From NCBI RefSeq assembly GCF_902806685.2, contig NC_048547.1, positions 10,055,196 to 10,119,195 of the forward strand: 64,000 bases of DNA. The letters are read 5' to 3'. The stretch's first letter is position 1, and every line of letters starts with the position of its first letter. This document shows positions 56,361 to 64,000 of this stretch, one piece after another. A program made the translations under genes and the position numbers. The notes beneath the pieces are model-generated. The model was not told where the DNA came from and did not search any database. It was given only the letters and a program-made list of their open reading frames with translations. This DNA comes from Maniola hyperantus (Eukaryota; Arthropoda; Insecta; Lepidoptera; Nymphalidae).

Positions 56361-57290
56361 AATATTAGCCATGTTAAATGACTAATATTCCCCTTTCCTC
56401 TCCAACTAAGCGTGAAGCTTGTGCTAGGAGTATTGATCAGTTGCGACGTGATTGAAGGACAAACTAACAAACAAACTCTTTCGCATTTATAATATTGGGT
56501 AGTGATTTCCACTTGGTAGATATAGGAACTCTATTTGATTCGGATTAGGACGATATAAATCCACGAGCGGTTTTACTTACGCTCGGTCTGCGCTTACCAT
56601 AAAAAAACTTCCGACCTCATCTACAAAAGTAAAAGTTAGATTAAAAGATAGATTAATTTACATTAGGGGTAAGATAGGTTAGATTCACCTTTGACCAAAA
56701 CTTAGATAATAGCTGTTATGCCTTGACCTACTGGCTACTACGATCCTTCTAAGCCGCCTCCTGCCCAGTGAATTAATGGAGGTTACCCATATTATCTGCA
56801 ACAAACATCAATCTCATTGTAGATAGGGTTAAAGTTTTCATTTTTATACAAATACCTAAGTATTATGAATCTAATAACTAAGTGCCACTTTTCCTTAGAA
56901 TGGCAATTTGCATCTCTAACTTATATTTAACTGCTATTTGCGTCCCGTTTAAAAAGGCACAACAAAGGCCACTTTCGGACATTTAACCTTGGCGCCAACT
57001 CCGCGCGTTTCCGAGTTTTCCCACTTTTCCAGTTAGCGCTAACTAAGTACAGAGGCCGCGCTGCGCGGTTCCCATCGCGCAATCAATATCTGCGCGCTAC
57101 AGCCCTCGGAAAAGCCAGGCAGGTTGTCACCCTCCGTCGCGCCAGCCGAGCGCCACGACCCATCCCTGAACGTTTAATCCTGCTTTCAAAATGAAGCTAA
57201 AATGATAAATTCGCAGTGTTCGGTGACTGACGTGGAGTACGCGCGCGGTTGATTTTTCGAGTGATAATAAGGTTTCAGTGTTTCATAAGA

Positions 57291-57386
57291 ATGCATTTAC
57301 ATTTCGAGAGGAACGTAAACGCAAAATGCGACTGCACGATACTATCGCTGTCGTGGATGGGCAAAGTTCCCGATGAGCTGCCAGAG
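57291..57386 (+). CDS. Tusp: First coding exon, probably tubby-related TULP4/Tusp; 3' partial
   Basis: ATG at 57291 opens 32 codons, MHLHFERNVNAKCDCTILSL then SWMGKVPDELPE, ending exactly at a strong donor GAG|GTGAGT in phase 0. It lies just after a GC-rich promoter-like stretch. The block C-x-ILSLSW-x-G-x-VP resembles the extreme N-terminus of TULP4-type proteins (tubby domain plus WD40 and SOCS box), whose next segment is the GWLATGN block; that exon is not in the window. If right, the remaining 6.6 kb to the edge is its first coding intron. The assignment rests on a short match recalled from the family. Confidence 0.6.
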
Positions 57387-57674
57387 GTGAGTTCGGTGGG
57401 AACAGCCAAATTATATTTTTAACATTTAGGTTAGAAACCTCTAGTTTTAGTTAACAGTTTAAAATACTTTGTAACAAAAAGCTATCAGATTTATTATTGC
57501 TTAGCTGGATTGGTTTTTAGAGAGCCAAAAGTTAAAAGTTTGAAATTCTTATAAAGATTAATGAAAATAATATTTTGCCTACTCGTAGGTTAGTGCCTAA
57601 TTTATGTTTACGAGTATGTTAACTTTTGATAGGTAACTATATTCGATAGCGTATTGCTCTCGGTAATAGATAGG

Positions 57675-57830
57675 AAAACCTACATGCTTGAGAGTTCTCC
57701 AGAATGTGCCCTAGAGTTCTCCATCTCCAGCGTGTTGGACTACGGCCTAAACCTTTCTCATTCTGATAGAAGACCCATGCTCAGTTGTGGGCCGGCGATA
57801 AGTTGAGATGATGATGATGATGAAGTAATA
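57675..57830 (+). repeat. SINE (family A) 3' half with (GAT)n tail
   Basis: AAACCTACATGCTTGAGAGT, TCTCCAGAATGTGCCCTAGA, CCTTTCTCATTCTGATAGAA, GCCGGCGATAAGTTGAGATG then GAT repeats. Confidence 0.7.
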
Positions 57831-57934
57831 TAAGTATTCCAGGTAGAATTTACAGTAATCTGTTTTATAGTTTTGAGTGGCCAAAATCACAAAAATGCGG
57901 GACATCTAGTCCAAATTGCATGCAAAGCCGTGCC

Positions 57935-58105
57935 GCCAAGCGATTGAGCGTTCCGGTACGATGCCGTGTAGAAAGCAAAGGGGCATGGTGGGTTTAATGA
58001 AAAACTGCCATACCCCTTCCAGGTTAGCTTGCTTCCATCTTAGACTGCATCATCACTTACCACCAAGTGAGGTTGCAATCAAGGGTTAATTTGTATCTGA
58101 ATAAA
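57935..58105 (+). repeat. SINE (family B) 3' part
   Basis: GCGATTGAGCGTTCCGGTAC, GATGCCGTGTAGAAAGCAAA, TGCCATACCCCTTCCAGGTT, CTTAGACTGCATCATCACTT, ATTTGTATCTGAATAAAAAA. Confidence 0.7.
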
Positions 58106-58619
58106 AAAATAAAAAACAACAAAAAAACTAATATTTTCCTAGGTACCTATGGGAAAAAGTTGTTGACCGTACCTAAGTTTTTAAATAGGTGTTTACAACA
58201 AAACACTTTTAAAAAATTAAAATTCATCGAGATTATGTGGCTGAATTTGTTCAGCCTCATAATGTGAGGTAAACCTCACTTTCAATAAATAATTGCTTTT
58301 ATATCAAAGTTCAGCCACTTAATGGCTATGAAATTGCCAAAGAGATTAGCGGTCTGGATTTGGAGGGACGACGACAACATATGAAGTTCGCATTACTTAT
58401 TACACAAAAGCTACGCTTGCGCTACGTACCCTTATTAGATTTCCATTACGTTTTTAAATTAATGATAGAAGTTCCTGGTAGGTAGTAAAGTCAAGGTACT
58501 TAGGTAGCTGTTTTAACTATTGGGCAAATTGTAATTTGTAACGAAAAGATTTTAGTAGGTATGGTACCTAGGTAGCCTGTATGACATAAAGTTATCCACA
58601 TGGAATAGTCTCCCAAATC

Positions 58620-58720
58620 CAAATCCTAATCCAATCCAATCCAATACATCAGCCTGTTCGCGTCCACTGCTGGACATAGGCCTTTCCAAGAGCGCGCCAC
58701 CAAACACGGTCCTTGCCTAA
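58620..58720 (-). repeat. LINE fragment
   Basis: CAATACATCAGCCTGTTCGC, GTCCACTGCTGGACATAGGC, CTTTCCAAGAGCGCGCCACC. On the minus strand this codes GALLE-R-P-MSSSGR, the common C-terminal end of RTE-like LINE proteins in Lepidoptera. Confidence 0.55.
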
Positions 58721-59344
58721 TCCAAAGTTTCAAATAAATTCCATCATTGACTAGCTAATCCACCCGACTTCGCTTGGGTAAAATTTGACTTACCTACTTA
58801 TATAAAATACTTTATAATTTATTATATAACATTTTTTACATCTAGATAAAGTAAGTACCTATAGGTTAGCTTTCTAATGGTGGAAGAATAATATAATATA
58901 ATAAAATCCGTTCAGTAGTTTCAGAGATAATCGATTACCACTGTGTTTACAATATTATACTAAAGATACCAAGGCAATAAAGTAAATACCTACCTACCTA
59001 CAAAACTAGATACAACATGGGTTCATTTCTTTCACAGATTTCTTTTAATAAAATGAAGTTACGACTACGTGTGTTAAAGACGTGTGAAAGTACTACGTGT
59101 AGGTACCTATGCCTACATAATAGGTATGTAAACATCTAAGTACAAAGGATAAATTATTTCCAAGGGCTTCTAAGTCTAAGCAGCAGCGGGCAAAGCCCTG
59201 TATCGTTGCTTCAGATTATAATATAAGTATTAGGAACATTATAATGTCTGTAAACATTACCAGCTCCGCACATAGAAGATTACATCAGAAATCTGATCAG
59301 AAGATACATTACGTCACGTAGGTAATGTAAAAAGTGCCTACTAA

Positions 59345-59460
59345 TAATAACTGCAATACACCTTCAAGGTTAGCCCGCTTCCATCTTAGACCGCATCATC
59401 ACTTACCACAAGGCGAGATTGCAGTCCATGGCTAACTTGTATCTGAATAAATAAATAAAA
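59345..59460 (+). repeat. SINE (family B) 3' part
   Basis: ACTGCAATACACCTTCAAGG, TTAGCCCGCTTCCATCTTAG, ACCGCATCATCACTTACCAC, AACTTGTATCTGAATAAATA. Confidence 0.7.
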
Positions 59461-59784
59461 AACACAGGCTCTCTTACGAATCTCGTCATTTCTAATTTGA
59501 TCACGTGGAGAAACTCCAAGCAAGATATTTTGTTTACTAGGTAAAAATTGAAAAGTGGAACTTTAGTAGGTAAATAGTTTGTTTATTTGTATGTTTCTAC
59601 TGGAGATTTAATCACAGTTCAAATAATAATTGAGGCCGAGGGCTCGAAAGTATATAATATTTTCAAAATCTGTTGAGTTGGACCCATATTTCATGTGAGC
59701 GAAATAGGTAGTCGGCAAAACTGTTTAGAAAATTATATGAGCTTTTATAGAATCCACAGGTTTTAATATTATTGCTGATGTGAA

Positions 59785-60000
59785 ACAGTGAACGGGTCTG
59801 TTTGTCTGTTACCTTTTCGTCTCTCTCATCGATAATCGAGAGATCGATCGGTCTCATCGACCGCTTAATCGATTTTTACGTTTGGTACAGAGGTAAACAT
59901 AGACATCCTTGAGACCGACATATGTAGGTTACTTTGTATCCCGGAAAATCAAAGAGTTTCCACGAAATTTTAAAAAACTCCACGCGTATGAAGGCGCGAC
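59785..60000 (+). repeat. Helitron-like repeat (Lep1-type), diverged
   Basis: GTGAACGGGTCTGTTTGTCT, ACCGCTTAATCGATTTTTAC, GTTTGGTACAGAGGTAAACA, CCCGGAAAATCAAAGAGTTT, CTCCACGCGTATGAAGGCGC. Confidence 0.6.
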
Positions 60001-61607
60001 CTTGCCTTTAGGCTTTCCTTCCGTCCTTCCTCATTGTCGTTTCAGTGATAGTTTCACAGTTCACTGAACAAGAACATAGAGTCGAAGTGTTTTATTCATT
60101 TCAACGTAGCGTTATTTTACAATATTTACTAAGTAATAATAATTACTCGTAGGCATTACATTTACAAGGTAAGTACAAATACAATCGGTGAAGCACTACC
60201 TATCACCTTCAATTACAACTATAAAACGGCATAAAATGTCGTGTGAAGCCGGCTTAAAAAGGCTTTGAACTCGCTCAGACCGAAGACCGTCATTTAGAAA
60301 GCTTAGTCGTTTTCTATTTACATTCCTTGCAAATTGCAGTAGATATTGCATCCTTCATACGGGTTTAATACTCCAATTGTAATATTTTACTCCGAGACAG
60401 TTTCCCTACAAAGCCCTACCTACATCATAAATTCATAATTCATAATTTAAATATGAAAGCTTGTAACGTATCAGTAATTATTATTTTTACTATCTAGAGA
60501 CCTTAGAGACGTAACTGCTGAATTTTGAAACATTAGTGTTCCAAAATGGATCCAAACGCTGTGCACAAAGAGATGTTTGTGTAGTGATGTAAGTAGGTGT
60601 TGGCCGTAAGTACCTACTGCAAGTAGGGATTGTCAGATATAGGACTAGACAAAAAGCTTTGTAATAGTGGGTAGGTGTACTGTATTTACCTAACTAACTA
60701 CGCAATGATGAAAGTCAAGTATCGACCTCTACATAGGTATCTATTTTAAGCTACGGTTTATTTTTGTTTGGGCTGAAACTTTGAATGTAATTAATTGTAA
60801 ACTATGTTTATTTTCAATTAACATATACAAAATATGTTTTATTTTTGACATCGGGTCTCTAAAAACAAAGAAGTAAAAGTTCAAATGAGACGTATCTTCT
60901 TTAGAAACTTTATTATTTATTATATTATAATTAGGTAATTTATATATCACACAAGTACTGCACTGCACTGCAGATACGCTTATTTTAATCTAAATTCTAG
61001 ACTTAGTTAGCTATCAAAAATGAGACTGAAAAAAAAGTTGACTTTAATGAAACCGTGGCGTGGCATATTGATGTAACGTAACTTGAACAGCTTGTTCTCA
61101 TTTCTAGTCAAAACTGAGACGTTCTTTTGATGATAAAAATTTGACACCAGGGTGGCAGGATCAGTACCTGAAACTGAAAGGTATCCTAGGTACCTACTGA
61201 GTACTAAGTATTCTGTGGTAGGATTAAGAAATTTTATACAGGATTACGATACTATACCTAGTGCCTACCGTTAAATTAGCAAATCTATGAATAGTTTGAA
61301 AGGAAAACTAAAACCATAATAACTAAACGTAAATACACTTAGAGACGCTCTTTATATATAGCTTTTTATTAATGCAATAAATATTACCTACTCTTCATAC
61401 ATTTCTAAGTACCTACAGTACAAGTTTCTTAATAAGTACTCCCAATTGAAATTATACAGTCCAAGTAAGTATAGATACTTGATATAATTATGATGAAAAT
61501 AATATTCGAGCGAAGAGCTGGCCTTGGTAAAATCTTTTCACGCTCAATGGATAGTAGAATGGATTCTATTTACTCAAAGTTCGCACCCCTGCCTTCTCAA
61601 AACAGAA

Positions 61608-61903
61608 CAGTACCCGTAGTACAAGATTTTACGTCTCACCAAACGTTGCTAGAATTCGAGAGTCGAAACACAATAACATCAAAGTAAAATGGACCTAAAA
61701 AGCCTTGAATTGAAGTCAAATATTCAATGCCACTGATTTTAATTTCGCAATGTTTCCGCTTGGAGCGCTGGCTGTAGAAGTGTAGACAAACTTGAGCTTT
61801 AAAACAAGGCAGTTAAGATCCAGTTTACTGTAACGCGGAAGTATTTCGACTCTCGAATTTGGTTTGGTTTGGTGAGACGTAAAATCTTGTACTACGGGCA
61901 CTG
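61608..61903. repeat. MITE with ~95-base inverted ends (GTACCCGTAGTACAAGATTT)
   Basis: Left GTACCCGTAGTACAAGATTT, TACGTCTCACCAAACG, CGAGAGTCGAAACACAATAA; right TATTTCGACTCTCGAATTTG, GGTGAGACGTAAAATCTTGT, ACTACGGGCAC. Shorter copy at 20460-20625. ORFs across both arms are mirror-image artefacts. Confidence 0.8.
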
Positions 61904-62056
61904 ATAGGGAGCGACGGTATCGCATTTCTCTCTAGGTACCTACCTATTGTTAACTTGTAAGACTAGCAATTGTTGAAGGCTTTCAAACTAGTGAGAGTAG
62001 GATATTCCTTGCTAGTTACTAAGTATGTTAAATTATAAAAACATATCATGTAATGC

Positions 62057-62375
62057 TATCATCATCATCATGATCAACCCATCACCGGCTCACTACAGAG
62101 TACGGGTCTCCTCTCAGACTGAGAAGGGTTTTGGCCATAGTCTACCACGCTGGCCATGTGCGGATTGGTAGACTTCACACACCTTTGAGAACATTTTGGA
62201 GAACTCTCAGGCATGCAGGTTTCCTCACGATGTTTTCCTTCGGTAAAGCAAGTAATATTTAATTACTAATTAAAACGCACATAACTCGGAAAAGTTAGAG
62301 GTGCGTGCCCGGGATCGAACCCCTGACCTCCGATTAGAAGGCGGACGTCCTAACCACTAGGCTATCACAGCTCAC
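62057..62375 (-). repeat. tRNA-derived SINE (family A), best full-length copy
   Basis: On the + strand: ATCATCATCATGATCAACCC, GGGTCTCCTCTCAGACTGAG, GGTAGACTTCACACACCTTT, GCATGCAGGTTTCCTCACGA, and the head GATCGAACCCCTGACCTCCG, TCCTAACCACTAGGCTATCA, CAGCTC. The B-box complement GGGATCGAACCC and A-box complement CTAACCACTAGGCTA are intact. Confidence 0.85.
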
Positions 62376-62660
62376 AGCATGTAATGCCATATCAAATTTA
62401 AAAAAAAAACTTACATAGTAAGTAACTATAAGTAATCACATAGTTTTATTTAAAGGATTAACTATGGAGTATGAATAGAATCTTTTCGTAAAGAATTTAT
62501 CAGTCTATATTTTGATTTCAACTAAGTAGTTAATAAGTATCTGTAGTTCCAATAGATAACGAGATATAGCAAAAAACCAAAAAGAGGCAATAATATACAA
62601 AAGAATATCTAAATGCAATACAATAAAATAAATATTTAAAATCGATAGCCCGTTTAATAC

Positions 62661-62890
62661 ATCTAAATATATAAAAGGAAAAGGTGACTGACTGACTGAC
62701 TGACTGACTGATCTATCCACGCACAGCTTAAACTAATGGACGGATCGGGCTAAAATTTGACATGCAGATAGCTATTATGAAAATATAGGCATCCGCTAAG
62801 AAAGGATTTTTGTAAATTCGACCCCTAAGGACGTGAAATAGGGGTTTTAAATTTGTTCCACGCGGACAAAGTCGCGGGAATAAGCTAGTT
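62661..62890 (+). repeat. Helitron-like repeat, second family, with (GACT)n
   Basis: TAAATATATAAAAGGAAAAG, (GACT)n at about 62685-62708, GATCTATCCACGCACAGCTT, AAATTTGACATGCAGATAGC, CACGCGGACAAAGTCGCGGG, AATAAGCTAG. Confidence 0.75.
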
Positions 62891-63106
62891 TTTTATAAAA
62901 GTTTAACCAGCGCGGTGTATTGCTTACCTACCTTACATAATCCAATACATGTTCGATGTTTTAGTTAAACTTTTGGCTGTAAGCATTTTCGTTATCACGT
63001 TATAATAACTAAATTCAAGTGTACAGTACGAATATGACGAGTTTATTTTCGGTACCTTCCTAGTTATACTCACATGTAGTTTTAACTAACAAAGGTTACA
63101 AAACTA

Positions 63107-63445
63107 GTTTTTTTAGGGTTCCGTGCCTCAAAAGAATCTCTTTGTTGTCTGTCTGCCAAGAAACCTACAGGGTACTTCTTGTTGACCTAGAATCATGAAA
63201 TTAGGCAGGTAGGTAGGTCCTATAGCCAGTGGCGTGCACAGAGTTTGAAGCCAGGGTAAGCATTAGTAAGATAGGCCTTAGATACACCTTATAGAGACCT
63301 ACTGAATGGCAGGTCATAAAGAAAAATGAGCACTGGTCATTTCAACTAGGGTAAGCAGTACTTTTATGCCTCTATGAATTGCACGCCACTGCCTATAGCA
63401 GACATTAGGGGGAAAATCTGAAAACCGTAAATTTGTGTACATCAC
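63107..63445 (+). repeat. Dispersed repeat (GGTTCCGTGCCTC), host of a hAT MITE
   Basis: TTTTTTAGGGTTCCGTGCCT, TTGTTGTCTGTCTGCCAAGA, AACCTACAGGGTACTTCTTG, CTAGAATCATGAAATTAGGC; interrupted at 63227-63391 and resumed with CCTATAGCAGACATTAGGGG and GAAAACCGTAAATTTGTG. Confidence 0.75.
63227..63391. mobile_element. 165-bp hAT-type MITE with 8-bp target duplication
   Basis: Terminal inverted repeats CAGTGGCGTGCA and TGCACGCCACTG. The flanks are CCTATAGC at 63219-63226 and again at 63392-63399, a perfect 8-bp duplication as made by hAT transposases. The host repeat reads through when the element is removed. The interior has no ORF. Confidence 0.9.
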
Positions 63446-64000
63446 AAAAGGTGGCGCTGATTTATTTGGTTTCTAAACCGTGAAAAATTTTGTTCGCTTG
63501 ACCATATCTAGTCATTTATATCGATGCTAAAAACATTTTTCGTATTGGGAGGATACTTATAGTACAGAAATAGGAAACCGTAATAGTAGTACCTATAGAT
63601 GATTTGATTGGTGTGAATTGAATTACATCCGGTGAATTTTCAACCCCGTAATGGGTATATCTACCATACAGTAGTCCAGTCTGCAAATGCTATTTATGGC
63701 TAATTGCCAATCTCTCTTCCATCTCCGTTATATCGCATATGCCAGGACATGGTGTTGCACCTAATGTTGATTGCAATTAATCTGTTTTCATTGGTCTATT
63801 TGAGGGCGTACCTACCAGACGCAACCAGACCATAAATTAAAAAAATCTAATAAGCAATACTTCATTAAACCATTGTGCACATCATACATTCCGAACGAAT
63901 CCGTGGAGCTTTTTTAAACGTACCTATTAGCGAATTTTTCCACGAAGTCGTAGACGCACCGTAGGCTTCTACGTCGTAGTTGGTCGCTACATTAATTCTA

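Larger units (their letters stand above)
55628..57290. other. Intergenic region POLQ / downstream gene
   Basis: Holds the POLQ 3' UTR, an inverted Helitron-like fragment (55816-55925), a dispersed repeat (55947-56360) and, from about 56980 to 57290, a GC-rich stretch (GAGGCCGCGCTGCGCGGTTC, CGTCGCGCCAGCCGAGCGCC) that is the likely promoter and 5' UTR of the gene starting at 57291. Confidence 0.6.
57387..64000. other. Repeat-filled sequence after the 57291 exon (probable intron)
   Basis: No further exon was recognised to the right edge. Unannotated parts (58110-58600, 58730-59340, 60010-61600, 61910-62050, 62900-63100, 63450-64000) are AT-rich with frequent TAGGTA/TACCTA words and no family-like ORF. 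The repeats that could be recognised are listed separately. Confidence 0.6.

Noticed and set aside
61490..61925. Two short proteins sharing PVVQDFTSHQT
   Set aside because: The shared segment comes from the two inverted arms of one MITE read on opposite strands.
1..64000. A novel multi-gene functional system
   Set aside because: The eight genes are conserved, unrelated single-copy animal genes in an ordinary arrangement; nothing links them functionally.

Overview
The window is nuclear DNA of a moth or butterfly (Lepidoptera). The evidence is AT-rich sequence with small exons and GT-AG introns, insect-type versions of conserved animal genes, and a dense load of repeats typical of Lepidoptera: short Helitron-like elements ending in CTAG after a GCGGGCATCAG-type motif, tRNA-headed SINEs, and many palindromic MITEs. 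No bacterial or viral block, CRISPR array or genuine tRNA/rRNA gene was seen.

Eight protein genes can be reconstructed by splicing, with exon phases that close. (1) 1-735 (+) is the 3' part of an opsin, cut by the left edge. (2) 3941-8506 (+) is mitochondrial methionyl-tRNA formyltransferase (MTFMT), 5 exons, 345 aa, including one GC-AG intron. (3) 17107-26589 (-) is cytosolic NAD-dependent glycerol-3-phosphate dehydrogenase, 8 exons, 353 aa. (4) 27471-28003 (+) is the MICOS subunit MIC13/QIL1, 3 exons, 121 aa. (5) 30814-36440 (-) is PA2G4/EBP1, 8 exons, 379 aa. (6) 37899-43811 (+) is the C7orf25/UPF0415 (DUF1308) protein, 8 exons, 402 aa. (7) 44727-55627 (+) is DNA polymerase theta (POLQ/mus308), 9 exons, 1876 aa. 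(8) 57291-57386 (+) is the first coding exon of a gene that runs past the right edge, probably the tubby-related TULP4/Tusp.

The genes are unrelated housekeeping and sensory genes rather than a functional cluster. Three concern mitochondria or energy metabolism (MTFMT, GPDH, MIC13), one ribosome biogenesis and growth (PA2G4), one double-strand-break repair (POLQ). Two pairs are head-to-head (GPDH/MIC13 about 0.9 kb apart, PA2G4/C7orf25 about 1.5 kb apart).

The space between and within genes is mostly transposon debris. The most notable pieces are a 1.45-kb element with terminal GGTAAAACACCC repeats and many internal copies of a GGCTGACTACTGG-like motif (39062-40508), a 907-bp element with about 170-bp inverted ends (5606-6512), a 165-bp hAT-type MITE with a perfect 8-bp target duplication (63227-63391), a family of GC-rich ~160-bp palindromes in five places, and several repeats that abut splice sites of GPDH, PA2G4 and POLQ. 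I found no convincing novel multi-gene system; the best undescribed candidate is the 39062-40508 element.
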